A stretch of 64,000 bases of DNA. It comes from Actinokineospora bangkokensis. GTDB lineage: Bacteria > Actinomycetota > Actinomycetes > Mycobacteriales > Pseudonocardiaceae. The DNA lies in contig NZ_MKQR01000028.1 in the NCBI RefSeq assembly GCF_001940455.1, positions 382,297 through 446,296 of the forward strand, in the 5' to 3' direction. Positions 44,818-53,998 of the stretch are shown here, piece by piece. The notes beneath the pieces were generated by a model that did no database searches, was not told the DNA's origin, and worked only from the letters and a program-made list of their open reading frames with translations. The position numbers and the translations under genes are program-made. How positions within the stretch are numbered: position 1 is the stretch's first letter; the number at the start of each line of letters is the position of its first letter.

Positions 44818-46191
44818 ATGGCCGAGCTGACCGTGGACGTGGCAGTCGTGGGACTCGGGCCGGGCGGCGAGGCGCTCGCGGCGCGGCTGGCGGAGGCGGG
44901 GCTGTCCGTCGTCGGCGTCGAGGAGCGGCTGGTCGGCGGGGAGTGCCCGTACTACGCCTGCGTGCCCACCAAGATCATGATCCGGGCGGCGGACGCGCTG
45001 GCCGAGGCGCGCCGGGCCGGGCAGCTGGCGGGCACCGTGAGCGTCAGCCCGGACTGGGCGCCGGTCGCCGGGCGCATCCGCGACGAGGCCACCGCCGACT
45101 GGGACGACCAGGCCGCGGTCGACCGGCTCGTCGGCTCGGGGGCGCGGTTCCTGCGCGGCACGGGAAAGATCACCGGAACGGGTGAGCTGACCGTCACCGG
45201 CCCCGACGGCACCACCGTCGTCACCGCCACCAAGGGCATCGTGCTCAACACCGGCACCGCCCCGGCCGTGCCGCCCATCCCGGGCCTAGCCGACGGGCCC
45301 GTGTGGACCAACCGGGAGGCCGTGCAGGCCCTGGCGGTGCCCGAGTCGCTGGTCGTCATCGGCGGCGGGCCGGTCGGCTGCGAGTTCGCCCAGGTCTTCG
45401 CCCGCTTCGGCGCCCAGGTCACCCTGTTGCAGTCCAACGCCCGGCTGCTGCCGCAGGACGAGCCGGAGGCGGGCGAGCTGCTCGCGGAGCGCCTGCGCGC
45501 CGACGGCGTCGACGTCCGCACCGGGGTCAAGATCACCCGCGCGACCCACCACGACGGTTCGGTGACCCTCGACATCGACGGTGGCGAGCCCGTCACCGCC
45601 GCCACGGTCCTGGTCGCCGCGGGCCGCAAGACCGACATGGCCGCCCTGGGCCTGGGCGTGTACGGCCTGGACGAGTCGGCCAAGGGCCCGACCGTCGACG
45701 ACCGCATGCGCGCCGCCGAGGGCCTGTGGGCCATCGGGGACATCGCGGGCAAGGGCGCCTTCACCCACATGTCGATGTACCAGGCCGCCATCGCGGGCGA
45801 CGACATCCTGGGGCAGGACACCAAGGCCGACTACCGCGCCGTCCCCCGCGTCACCTTCACCGACCCCGAGGTCGGCGCGGTCGGGCTCACCGAGGCCCAG
45901 GCGCGCGAGGCGGGCCTGACCGTGCGCACCGGCACCACGCAGATCCCGGCGTCCTCGCGCGGCTTCATCCACAAGCTCGGCAACGAGGGCCTGATCAAGC
46001 TCGTCGAGGACGCCGACCGCGGCGTGCTCGTCGGCGCCACCGCGATGGGCCCCGGCGGCGGCGAGGTCCTGGGCGCGCTGGCCGTGGCCGTCCACGGCGA
46101 GGTCCCGGTGGACACCCTGCGCGGCATGATCTTCGCCTACCCCACCTTCCACCGCGCCATCGAATCGGCCTTGGCGGACCTGCGCTCCTGA
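44818..46191 (+). CDS. FAD/NAD(P)-dependent disulfide oxidoreductase-like protein
   Basis: A 457-residue flavoprotein: VDVAVVGLGPGGEALAARLA (FAD site), SLVVIGGGPVGCEFAQVFAR (NAD(P) site), and AEGLWAIGDIAGKGAFTHMS. The redox pair is in GGECPYYACVPTKIM, spaced C-x4-C as in lipoamide dehydrogenase but with a different sequence between. At the C-terminus the usual HPTxSE, which gives the catalytic His-Glu, is replaced by FAYPTFHRAIESAL. Hence a dihydrolipoyl or mercuric substrate cannot be assumed. The stop overlaps the RlmA start. Confidence 0.88.
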   Translation: MAELTVDVAVVGLGPGGEALAARLAEAGLSVVGVEERLVGGECPYYACVPTKIMIRAADALAEARRAGQLAGTVSVSPDWAPVAGRIRDEATADWDDQAAVDRLVGSGARFLRGTGKITGTGELTVTGPDGTTVVTATKGIVLNTGTAPAVPPIPGLADGPVWTNREAVQALAVPESLVVIGGGPVGCEFAQVFARFGAQVTLLQSNARLLPQDEPEAGELLAERLRADGVDVRTGVKITRATHHDGSVTLDIDGGEPVTAATVLVAAGRKTDMAALGLGVYGLDESAKGPTVDDRMRAAEGLWAIGDIAGKGAFTHMSMYQAAIAGDDILGQDTKADYRAVPRVTFTDPEVGAVGLTEAQAREAGLTVRTGTTQIPASSRGFIHKLGNEGLIKLVEDADRGVLVGATAMGPGGGEVLGALAVAVHGEVPVDTLRGMIFAYPTFHRAIESALADLRS

Positions 46192-46997
46192 TGCTCGCCG
46201 CCGCCGTCCCCCTCCTCACCTGCCCCCACTGCGGCGCGGACCTCACCCTCACCGACCGCACCCTGCGCTGCCCCGCCCACCACTCCTTCGACATCGCCCG
46301 CCAGGGCTACGTCAGCCTCCTGCGCGGCGCGGCCCCCTTCACCGGTGACACCCCGGAGATGGTGGCCGCCCGCGTCGACTTCCTCGGCGCGGGCCACTAC
46401 GCCCCGATCGCCTCGGCGCTCACCCGGGTGACCCCCGGCGAGGGGTGCGTGGTCGACCTGGGGGCGGGGACGGGCTACTACCTGTCCACGGTGCTGGAGT
46501 CCTTGCCCGACCGGGTGGGGTTGGCGCTGGACGTGTCCAAGCACGCCCTCCGCCGGGCGGCCCGCGCCCACCCGCGCGTGGGCGCGGTGGTGTGCGACGC
46601 GTGGCAGCCGCTGCCCGTGCGGAGCGGGTGCGCGGGGCTGGCGCTGAACGTGTTCGCGCCGCGCAACGCCCCGGAACTGCACCGGGTGCTGGGGGCGGAC
46701 GGGGTGCTGGCGGTGGTGGCGCCCACGCCGCGGCACCTCGGGGAGCTGGTGGGGGCGTTGGGGCTGCTGAAGGTGGGGGAGGGCAAGCGGGAGGGGATCG
46801 ACGCGAAGCTGGCTGGGTTGTTCGAGGTGGTGGGGGAGGAGTTGGTGGAGTTCCCGATGCGGTTGACGGCGGGGGAGGTGGGGGCGTTGGTGGGGATGGG
46901 GCCCAGCGCGTTCCACGGGGTGGAGGTGGGGGCGGTGGGGGACGAGGTGGCGGTGACCGCGTCGGTGGGTGTGACGGTGTATCGGAAGGCGGGGTAG
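46191..46997 (+). CDS. 23S rRNA (guanine-N1)-methyltransferase RlmA-like
   Basis: A 268-residue protein with an N-terminal zinc finger (LTCPHCGADLTL, then RCPAHHSFDIARQGYVSLL), a SAM motif CVVDLGAGTGYYLSTVLES, and ALNVFAPRNAPELHRVL, as in RlmA(I)/RlmA(II) enzymes that methylate hairpin 35 of 23S rRNA and affect tylosin or mycinamicin binding. The gene's third-codon bases switch sharply: C-rich in the first 250 bp, G-rich thereafter. The 211 bp that follow show no gene. Confidence 0.9.
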   Translation: MLAAAVPLLTCPHCGADLTLTDRTLRCPAHHSFDIARQGYVSLLRGAAPFTGDTPEMVAARVDFLGAGHYAPIASALTRVTPGEGCVVDLGAGTGYYLSTVLESLPDRVGLALDVSKHALRRAARAHPRVGAVVCDAWQPLPVRSGCAGLALNVFAPRNAPELHRVLGADGVLAVVAPTPRHLGELVGALGLLKVGEGKREGIDAKLAGLFEVVGEELVEFPMRLTAGEVGALVGMGPSAFHGVEVGAVGDEVAVTASVGVTVYRKAG

Positions 46998-47208
46998 CTG
47001 GCGCTGGGGCGCTACTGCCGAGGGGTCTCTGCTTGTGCAGAGGGTCCAGTGCAGAGCAGAAGATTCGGGATTTTGGGGCTGGTTGCGTCGTGCTCCGGTT
47101 CTTTGGGGAGCGAGTTGGCGGGGTGGCCGGGTGCTCGGGAGGAGTGGCTGTTGGGTGGGGGAAGAGCCGCGGGGTGGGAAGCGCGGCTGGGTGGGGGTGA
47201 CCCTGGGG

Positions 47209-49068
47209 TCAGCGCATGGGCTTGGTGCGGTCGGCCTCGTCGATGTCCTTGCGGCGGACTATCTGGGTGACGGGGCCAGTTTCGGTGTGGCCTTCCCGGG
47301 CGAGCCAGTCGCTGAGGTCTCGGGCGACGGCCTTGAGGGTGGGGCGGTGGGCGGGGTCGGCGTCGAGGGAGGCGGTGAGGAGGCGGCGGTGGGCGCTGCC
47401 GAGGGGGAGTTGGGTGAGGGGGTCGCCCTTGGCGGCGGCCATGAGGGCTTGCATGGCGTTCTCGCGGGTGCCCCGCGGGGGGTGGCCGGTGAGGGCGTAG
47501 CTGACGGTGGCGGCCAGCTGCCAGGCGTCGGAGGAGGGGGTGGCGTTGGCGCCCGCGGCGGTCTCGGAGGCGAGGAAGTCGGGGGTGCCGACCATCATGC
47601 CGGTGGCGGTGAGGGTGGAGTCGCCCTTGGAGCGGGCGATGCCGAAGTCGATCAGGTGGGCGTTGCCCTCCGGGTCGATGATGACGTTGGAGGGCTTCAC
47701 GTCGCGGTGCAGGACGCCCTTGGCGTGGGCGGCGGACAGGGCGCCCGCCATGGTGATCCAGAGGCGGGCGGCGGCGACGTCGTCGAGCGGGCCGCCCTTG
47801 GTGACGCGGTCGGCCAGGGGCTGGCCCTCGATGTACTCCATGACCAGGCCGAGGCCGTCGTGCTCGGAGACGATGTCGTACACGCGCACGCAGTTGGGGT
47901 GGTGCACCGCGGCCAGCGCGCGGGCCTCGCGCAGCATCCGCTCCTCGGTCTCGGCGTCGGGGGCGTGCGCCATCTTCACCGCGACCGTGCGGTCGAGCTG
48001 GGTGTCCACGCACAGCCACACCGTGCCGAAGCCGCCCGCGCCCAGCTGGCGGACGCGGCGGAACCGACCGCCGGAGGGCTTGATCGGCGGGGGTGGGGGC
48101 TGCTGGCCGCGCGGGGTGAACGGCAGCGGGCCCGGGTCGGCGGCCAACCGGGCCAGGGCGGCGCGGTCGGGCTGCGGCTCGGCCCTGGTCGGGGGCACCG
48201 GCGGGCGCGGGGGCTGACCGGTGGGGGGCTGGTAGGGCGGGGGGCGGCGCACCGACTGCTGCGGCGGCGGCACGTACTTCTGCACCGGCTGCTGCTGGCG
48301 CGGCGGCTGGTAGGGCGGCTGGCCCGACTGCCTGCCGGAGCGCTCCGGGGAGTCCTGCCCGGCCGCCTTGTACTGCTGCTCGATGGTCGACCAGCTGGGC
48401 GCGCCGATGACGTAGACCGGGATCAGGCCCAGCACGCTGATCGGCAGGAACCCGCCCCACAGGTAGGCCAGGGTGTTGGCCTCCACCGGCAGGCTGGCGA
48501 CCACGAGCAGCGCGAACGGGATCCACACGAACCGGCTCGGCCACATCGGGCCGCGGCGGAACGCGGCCCGGGCCTGGAGCCAGACGAACAGCGCGCAGAG
48601 CACCGGCAGGGCGACCAGCACGGCCAGCCGCAGCAGGTACATCGGCAGCGCCTCGTGCGGGTAGAACAGCACCTCGTAGGCGTTGGCGCGGCCGCCGAGG
48701 TACTCCGCCTGCGAGCCGATGCACTGCTCCTCGCCGAACGAGGCCAGCTCGGCCTGCGTCAGCGGCACCGGCTCACCCCGGTGGATGGCGCCGAACACGG
48801 CGTTGACGCCGTTGAACAGCAGCCACGGGAACAGGAAGACCACCACGAACCCGATGCCGCCGAACACGCCGAGGGTCACCGGGTTGTAGGTGTTGCCGGT
48901 GCCCTTGCGGACCAGCGCGATCGCCAGCGAGGCGAGCACCGGCAGCAGCGCCACCAGCGCACCGGCCGTCGCGGTCGCCCACACCCAGTCGCCCGGGCAC
49001 AGCCCGGGGCCGAAGATGCTGTGCGCGAGGGACAGCAGCGAAGCCGCTAGTTCCAGCACCGCGTCCAC
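47209..49068 (-). CDS. Membrane-anchored Ser/Thr protein kinase with N-terminal helices
   Basis: A 619-residue protein. The first about 220 residues hold four or more membrane helices (AGALVALLPVLASLAIAL; GFVVVFLFPWLLFNGVNAVF; LAVLVALPVLCALFVWL; GFLPISVLGLIPVYVIG). A Pro/Gln-rich linker (225-330) precedes a complete Hanks kinase: LGAGGFGTVWLCVD, VAVKMA, LHRDVKPSNVI, LIDFGIARSKG, MVGTPDFLAS. The order is the reverse of PknB, where the kinase precedes a single helix and an outside sensor. Start GTG at 49068 follows AGAGGAGC. It may sense membrane tension or a lipid. Confidence 0.92.
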   Translation of the reverse strand: MDAVLELAASLLSLAHSIFGPGLCPGDWVWATATAGALVALLPVLASLAIALVRKGTGNTYNPVTLGVFGGIGFVVVFLFPWLLFNGVNAVFGAIHRGEPVPLTQAELASFGEEQCIGSQAEYLGGRANAYEVLFYPHEALPMYLLRLAVLVALPVLCALFVWLQARAAFRRGPMWPSRFVWIPFALLVVASLPVEANTLAYLWGGFLPISVLGLIPVYVIGAPSWSTIEQQYKAAGQDSPERSGRQSGQPPYQPPRQQQPVQKYVPPPQQSVRRPPPYQPPTGQPPRPPVPPTRAEPQPDRAALARLAADPGPLPFTPRGQQPPPPPIKPSGGRFRRVRQLGAGGFGTVWLCVDTQLDRTVAVKMAHAPDAETEERMLREARALAAVHHPNCVRVYDIVSEHDGLGLVMEYIEGQPLADRVTKGGPLDDVAAARLWITMAGALSAAHAKGVLHRDVKPSNVIIDPEGNAHLIDFGIARSKGDSTLTATGMMVGTPDFLASETAAGANATPSSDAWQLAATVSYALTGHPPRGTRENAMQALMAAAKGDPLTQLPLGSAHRRLLTASLDADPAHRPTLKAVARDLSDWLAREGHTETGPVTQIVRRKDIDEADRTKPMR

Positions 49069-49172
49069 CAGCTCCTCTCTCGTGCGGTCGTCCCGCCCAT
49101 CCGAGCAGGGCGCCGTGGTCCACGTCCCAGGGTATGTCGACCTGTGACCGGATCGCGCCGTTCGGCACCCCG

Positions 49173-49223
49173 TTGTCCACAGGACGCCGGACGGCCCACC
49201 CGGGTTCCGCCGACTTGTCCACA
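49173..49223 (+). promoter_or_regulatory. Two DnaA-box-type 9-mers between kinase and propionyl-CoA synthetase
   Basis: TTGTCCACA is perfect at 49173-49181 and 49215-49223, 42 bp (four helical turns) apart on the same strand. They lie in the 329-bp divergent gap 49069-49397, in which I see no gene. Confidence 0.5.
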
Positions 49224-49397
49224 GGCCCGCGCCGGGGGTGGGCGCGCGGCCCGCGCCGGTGGCAGGGTCGGTACCAGCGAGGTCGACCCCGGTCACGGGG
49301 TTGATCCCGGTGGCAAGGTATCGAACAGGCCCCGGTGCGGAGCCCGCGGGCGCCCGGTCCCCGGACCGGGTCACGACGGCGTGAGCGGGAGGTCCCC

Positions 49398-51284
49398 ATG
49401 GGCGGGTACGCGGAAGCGCACCGGCGGAGCCTGGCCGACCCCGAGGGGTTCTGGCTGGAGGCGGCGCGGGCGGTCGACTGGGACCGGCCGCCCACCACGG
49501 CGCTCGACGCCTCGGCCGCGCCCTTCTACCGCTGGTTCCCCGACGGGGTGCTCAACACCTGCCACAACGCCCTGGACCGGCACGTCGCCGCCGGTCGCGG
49601 CGACCAGGTGGCGCTGGTCTACGACTCGCCCGTGACCGGCGCCAAAGCCCGGTTCACCTACGCCGAGCTGCTGGACCAGGTCGCGCGGTTCGCCGGGGTG
49701 CTGCAGGGCCTGGGCGTGGTCAAGGGCGACCGGGTCGTGGTCTACATGCCGATGGTGCCGCAGGCCGTGGTCGCCATGCTGGCCTGCGCGCGGCTGGGCG
49801 CGGTGCACTCGGTGGTCTTCGGCGGGTTCGCCCCGCGCGAGCTGGCCGGGCGCGTCGAGGACGCCAAGCCCAAGGTCGTCGTGGCCGCGACCTGCGGGGT
49901 CGAGCCCACCAGGGTCGTGGAGTACCGGCCGATCATCACCGCGGCGCTGGAGCTCACCGAGCACCAGCCCGAGCGGGTGGTGCTGCTCCAGCGCGAGCAG
50001 GCCAGGACCGAGCCGCTGCCCGGCGACCTGGACTGGGACGAGGCGATGGCGAGGGCCACCCCGGTCGGCTGCGTCCCGGTCGCGGCCACCGACCCGCTCT
50101 ACGTCCTCTACACCTCCGGGACCACCGGCAAGCCCAAGGGCGTCGTGCGCGACAACGGCGGGCACGCGGTCGCGCTGGCCTGGTCGATGGCCAACGTCTA
50201 CGACGTCGGGGCCGGTGAGGTGATGTGGACGGCCTCCGACGTGGGCTGGGTCGTCGGCCACTCCTACATCGTCTACGGCCCGCTGCTGGCCGGGGCGACG
50301 ACGGTGCTCTACGAGGGCAAGCCGGTCGGCACCCCGGACGCGGGCGCCTTCTGGCGGGTGATCTCCGAGACCGGCGCCAAGGTGCTGTTCACCGCCCCCA
50401 CCGCGTTCCGGGCCATCAAGCGGGTCGACCCGGAGGCCGCCGAACTGGGCAACCACGACCTGGGCGGGTTCCAGGCGCTGTTCCTCGCCGGGGAGCGGCT
50501 GGACCCGGAGACCTACCACTGGGCCTCGGAGAAGCTGGGGGTGCCGGTGGTCGACCACTGGTGGCAGACCGAGACGGGGTGGCCGATCTGCGCGAACCCG
50601 CGCGGGCTGGAGCCGCTGCCGCTCAAGCCGGGGTCGCCGAGCGTGCCGGTGCCCGGCTACGACGTGCGGGTGCTCGACGCGTCCGGCGCCGAGCTGCCCG
50701 CGGGCGAGGAGGGCGCCATCGTCGTCACGCTGCCCCTGCCGCCGGGCGCGCTGCCGACGCTGTGGGGCGACGACCAGCGCTTCCGCGAGTCGTACCTCAG
50801 CGCGTTCGACGGGTACTACCTCACCGGCGACGGCGGGTTCATCGACGAGGACGGGTACGTCTTCGTCATGGGCCGCACCGACGACGTGATCAACGTCGCG
50901 GGCCACCGGCTGTCCACCGGGTCGATGGAGGCCGTGCTGGCCGCGCACCCCGCGGTGGCCGAGTGCGCGGTGATCGGCGTGCACGACCAGCTCAAGGGGC
51001 AGCTGCCGCGCGGGTTCGTGGTGCTCAAGGCCGGGGTGGAGGTCGACCGGGAGCAGCTGCGCGCGGAGCTGGTGGCCGCGGTGCGGCGGGAGATCGGGGC
51101 GGTGGCCGCGTTCCGGGACGTCTCCGTCGTCGACGGGCTGCCCAAGACCAGGTCGGGCAAGATCCTGCGCAAGACGATGCGCTCGATCGCCGACGGCCGC
51201 GACGAGCCGGTGCCCTCCACCATCGAGGACCCGGCCGTGCTCGACGCGCTGCGCGGCGTGCTGCGCGGCGGCCCCACGCCGTGA
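49398..51284 (+). CDS. prpE: Propionyl-CoA synthetase (acyl-CoA synthetase family)
   Basis: A 628-residue adenylate-forming enzyme: the AMP-binding P-loop YVLYTSGTTGKPKGVVRDNG, then DHWWQTETGWPICANP, YYLTGDGGFIDEDGYVFVMG, and the C-terminal lysine motif LPKTRSGKILRKTMR, the acetylatable Lys. VDWDRPPTT and WSMANVYDVGAGEVMWTASD match PrpE more than Acs. It activates propionate, feeding methylmalonyl or methylcitrate metabolism. ATG at 49398 after GGGAGG. Confidence 0.93.
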   Translation: MGGYAEAHRRSLADPEGFWLEAARAVDWDRPPTTALDASAAPFYRWFPDGVLNTCHNALDRHVAAGRGDQVALVYDSPVTGAKARFTYAELLDQVARFAGVLQGLGVVKGDRVVVYMPMVPQAVVAMLACARLGAVHSVVFGGFAPRELAGRVEDAKPKVVVAATCGVEPTRVVEYRPIITAALELTEHQPERVVLLQREQARTEPLPGDLDWDEAMARATPVGCVPVAATDPLYVLYTSGTTGKPKGVVRDNGGHAVALAWSMANVYDVGAGEVMWTASDVGWVVGHSYIVYGPLLAGATTVLYEGKPVGTPDAGAFWRVISETGAKVLFTAPTAFRAIKRVDPEAAELGNHDLGGFQALFLAGERLDPETYHWASEKLGVPVVDHWWQTETGWPICANPRGLEPLPLKPGSPSVPVPGYDVRVLDASGAELPAGEEGAIVVTLPLPPGALPTLWGDDQRFRESYLSAFDGYYLTGDGGFIDEDGYVFVMGRTDDVINVAGHRLSTGSMEAVLAAHPAVAECAVIGVHDQLKGQLPRGFVVLKAGVEVDREQLRAELVAAVRREIGAVAAFRDVSVVDGLPKTRSGKILRKTMRSIADGRDEPVPSTIEDPAVLDALRGVLRGGPTP

Positions 51285-51308
51285 CGCCGACCCGGACGGA
51301 GGTGCCCG

Positions 51309-51521
51309 GTGCACCGCAGGCAGGTCGACTCGACGGTGATCGCCTCGATCGCCTACGACGCGACGACCGGCACGCTGGAGGTGGAGTTCCACAGCGGGCG
51401 GGTCTACCGCTACCTCGACGTGCCCAAGCAGCTGTACTGGCGGTTCGCCTCCGCGGACAGCTGCGGCACCTTCTTCAACGAGGAGGTCCGCGACCGGTTC
51501 ACCGAGGAGAAGGTGCGCTGA
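51309..51521 (+). CDS. KTSC-domain small protein
   Basis: A 70-residue protein: VDSTVIASIAYDATTGTLEV, HSGRVYRYLDVPKQLYWRFA and ADSCGTFFNEEVRD. The C-terminal SxGxFFNxxVRxxF pattern is the KTSC domain, whose conserved Lys-Thr-Ser-Cys residues are partly replaced here (ADSC). Role unknown; it may bind RNA or a ligand. GTG at 51309 follows GGAGG. Confidence 0.85.
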   Translation: MHRRQVDSTVIASIAYDATTGTLEVEFHSGRVYRYLDVPKQLYWRFASADSCGTFFNEEVRDRFTEEKVR

Positions 51522-51625
51522 GCCCACCCCCGGACCCGGCTCGGTGGACAGCCGGGCCGTTCCCCGGGCACCCTGGGGTGGACGGCGACCCGACGAGCAG
51601 TGAAGGGCCGAGGCGAGGACCCGAG

Positions 51626-52648
51626 GTGGACACGCGACCCCCGCAGGACGGACGAGACCCCCGCGCACCGCGCCCCCGCCCGCCGCGCGGGCCGTTCGAC
51701 GCGCCCGACCCCGAGGCCCCCACCCAGCTCGGCATCGACCCCGACGCCGTCCCGCGCATCCGCAGGCCGCGCACCAAGGTGCTCCCGGTCGAGCAGCGCC
51801 GCGGCCCCGACCTGGCCGCCTACCTCGGGTTGGCGCTGATGGTCCCGGCGTCGATCAGCAGCCTGGTGGTGATGGCGCTCATCGGATCGATCGCCTGGCC
51901 CGCGCAGGCCTGGGTCATCCCGGTGCTGTGGGTGGTGTCGGGCGCGGTCGTCCTCATCCCCGCGTTCGACTCGCTGCTCGCGCGCAGGCTGTTCTCGATG
52001 CGCGAGCCCTCCGCCCGCGACCTGCAGCGGCTGGAGCCCGCGTGGCAGTCGGTGTGCCGGACCGCCGGGGTCAACCCGGACCGCTACCGGCTGTGGATCG
52101 AGGGCTCGCAGGGGCTGAACGCCTTCGCCGCGGGCGGGCGGACCGTGGCCGTCACCCGCCGGGCGCTGGAGCTGCCGCCGCCGATGCTGGAGGCCGTGCT
52201 GGCGCACGAGCTGGGCCACCACGTGCACGGGCACGCGCGGGTGTCGCTGCTGGGCTGGTGGTACTCGCTGCCCGCCCGCGGCGCGATCCTGCTGGTGGGG
52301 CTGGTGGCCAAGGGCATCCTGGCCGTGGGGCGGTCGTTCTCCCGGCACGGCGGGGCGGCCGTGGCGCTCGCCTCGGTGCTGCTGGTGCTGCTGCTGGCCG
52401 CGGCCGTGGTGTTCCTCAACCCGTGGCTGCTGCTGATCCCGGTCATGGCGCCGGTGATGGCGGCCGTGGCGCGGGCGGGGGAGTACCGGGCTGACCAGGC
52501 CGCCGCGTCGCTGGGGTACGGGGTGGCGTTGCAGGACTTGTTGAAGGGGTGGGTCGCGGGGTCCGGCGGGGAGAAGCGGACCTGGCGGGCGCGCGTGTTG
52601 GCGTCGCACCCCGCGGCGGTGGACCGGGTTCGTCGTCTGCGGGGGTGA
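51626..52648 (+). CDS. M48-family membrane metalloprotease
   Basis: A 340-residue protein. A proline-rich N-terminus (60 residues) precedes two helices (LGLALMVPASISSLVVMALI; WVIPVLWVVSGAVVLIPAF), the zinc motif AVLAHELGHHVHGHARV, two further hydrophobic segments and the third ligand region AGEYRADQAAASLG. It degrades misfolded membrane proteins like HtpX. The start is uncertain: GTG at 51626 is used, and an in-frame GTG upstream at about 51578 would add 16 residues. Confidence 0.88.
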   Translation: MDTRPPQDGRDPRAPRPRPPRGPFDAPDPEAPTQLGIDPDAVPRIRRPRTKVLPVEQRRGPDLAAYLGLALMVPASISSLVVMALIGSIAWPAQAWVIPVLWVVSGAVVLIPAFDSLLARRLFSMREPSARDLQRLEPAWQSVCRTAGVNPDRYRLWIEGSQGLNAFAAGGRTVAVTRRALELPPPMLEAVLAHELGHHVHGHARVSLLGWWYSLPARGAILLVGLVAKGILAVGRSFSRHGGAAVALASVLLVLLLAAAVVFLNPWLLLIPVMAPVMAAVARAGEYRADQAAASLGYGVALQDLLKGWVAGSGGEKRTWRARVLASHPAAVDRVRRLRG

Positions 52649-52723
52649 CGAGGGGTCGGCTCGCCTTCGGCTTCGGTGTTGAGCATCGGGCTTCGCCCGA
52701 TCTTCCCGGGATTCGGGGGGCGG

Positions 52724-52870
52724 GCTCGATGCGGTGGTTGCGCTTGGTCGGGGCCCCTACGGCGATCATGTGCTGCGGGCGGGGAAAAGGCGGGCTGGAA
52801 AGACGCCCGCCCGTCCCGTTGGGTAGCACATGATCGCCTCCCCCGACCAAGCACAACCACCCCATCGAGC
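52724..52870. repeat. Snap-back repeat element, copy B (inverted relative to copy A)
   Basis: 147 bp that, read in reverse complement, matches copy A at 39323-39470 with only a few substitutions and small gaps, including the loop. It lies in the 313-bp gap between the M48 gene and the AraC-type regulator (52649-52961), in which no gene is seen. The flanks of the two copies do not match. Confidence 0.85.
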
Positions 52871-52961
52871 AGGGGCTTGGCCGGGCTTCCTGCTGCGTGG
52901 GGTTTGCGTTGGGGGAAAGGCCGAGGGGTGGGATTGGGGAGCGGGCTGTTGGTGATGGGGG

Positions 52962-53912
52962 TTAGCGGAGGGCGAAGGTGCGGCGGTATTCCTGGGGGGC
53001 CACGCCGACGTGCTTCTGGAAGTGGTGGCGCATGAGGGCGGCGGTGCCGAAGCCGGTGTGGTCGGCGACCTCGTCGAGTGTGAGGGCGGTGTCCTCCAGG
53101 AGGCGGCGGGCGTGGAGGACGCGTTGGGTGGTGAGCCACTTGAGGGGGGTGGTGCCGGTCTCGGCGACGAAGCGGCGGGCGAAGGTGCGTTCGGACATGG
53201 TGGCGCGCTTGGCGAGGTCGGCGACGGTGTGGGGAGTGCGCAGGTTCTGCTGGAGCCACGTGAGGACGGGGGCGAGGCTCTCGGCGTGGCACTCCGGGAC
53301 GGGGAGGTCGATGAACTGGCGCTGGCCGCCGTCGCGCTGCGGGGGGACGACCATGCGGCGGGCGATGGTGGTGGCGGCCGCGGAGCCGATCTCGCGGCGG
53401 ACCAGGTGCAGGCAGGCGTCGATGCCCGCGGCGGTGCCCGCGCTGGTGATGATGCTGCCCGCGTCGACGAACAGGACGTCCGGGTCGATGGCGGCGGCGG
53501 GGAAGCGGTCGGCCAGTTCGGCGGCGTGGCGCCAGTGGGTCGTGCAGGCCAGGCCGTCGAGCAGGCCCGCGGCGCCGAGGACGAAGGCGCCGCTGCACAC
53601 CGACAGCAGGGTGGCGCCCCGGGCGTGCGCGCGGCGCAGGGCGTCGAGGACCGCGGGTGGGTACTCGTCGCGGACGGTGGCGGCGGGCACGCCGATCAGG
53701 TCGACGTCCGCCAGCGCGTCCAGCCCCAGGTCCGGGACCACCCGCAGGCCGCCGGTGGTGCGCAGGGGGGCGCCCGGGACCTCCCCGACCACGCGGAAGT
53801 CGACCAGCGGGACGCCCTCGTCGCGGCGGTCGATGCCGAAGACCTCGCAGAGCACGCCGAACTCGAACGCGGCGAAGTCGTCGATGAGCAGGGCGGCGGC
53901 GGAGCGGAGCAT
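52962..53912 (-). CDS. GlxA/AdpA-type AraC-family regulator
   Basis: A 316-residue protein with an N-terminal DJ-1/PfpI-like domain (FEFGVLCEVFGIDRRDEG, then ATLLSVCSGAFVLGAAGLLD with the nucleophile-position Cys) and a C-terminal AraC helix-turn-helix pair (LAKRATMSERTFARRFVAET and VADHTGFGTAALMRHHFQKH). It is related to FtrA, GlxA and AdpA. The ATG at 53912 is followed upstream by three GTGGCAG-type repeats. The plus-strand bases are G-rich throughout. Target genes are unknown; the divergent small gene is a candidate. Confidence 0.93.
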   Translation of the reverse strand: MLRSAAALLIDDFAAFEFGVLCEVFGIDRRDEGVPLVDFRVVGEVPGAPLRTTGGLRVVPDLGLDALADVDLIGVPAATVRDEYPPAVLDALRRAHARGATLLSVCSGAFVLGAAGLLDGLACTTHWRHAAELADRFPAAAIDPDVLFVDAGSIITSAGTAAGIDACLHLVRREIGSAAATTIARRMVVPPQRDGGQRQFIDLPVPECHAESLAPVLTWLQQNLRTPHTVADLAKRATMSERTFARRFVAETGTTPLKWLTTQRVLHARRLLEDTALTLDEVADHTGFGTAALMRHHFQKHVGVAPQEYRRTFALR

Positions 53913-53926
53913 GCCGACAGCGTAGG

Positions 53927-53975
53927 TGGCAGGATTTTGCGGGGCAAGGTCGGTCCTGCCACTGGTGGCAGTATT
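53927..53975. promoter_or_regulatory. TGGCAG repeats upstream of the AraC-type regulator
   Basis: TGGCAGGATT (53927-53936) and TGGCAGTATT (53966-53975) are direct repeats 39 bp apart, with an inverted copy GTGGCAGGA on the minus strand at 53954-53962. The TGGC core and following W-rich bases resemble the AdpA site TGGCSNGWWY with one or two mismatches. Confidence 0.5.
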
Positions 53976-53998
53976 TGATTCAGCGGAGCATTGCTGCC

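Noticed and set aside
49069..49397. Origin of replication suggested by two DnaA-type boxes
   Set aside because: No dnaA, dnaN or rpmH nearby and too few boxes; listed only as sites.
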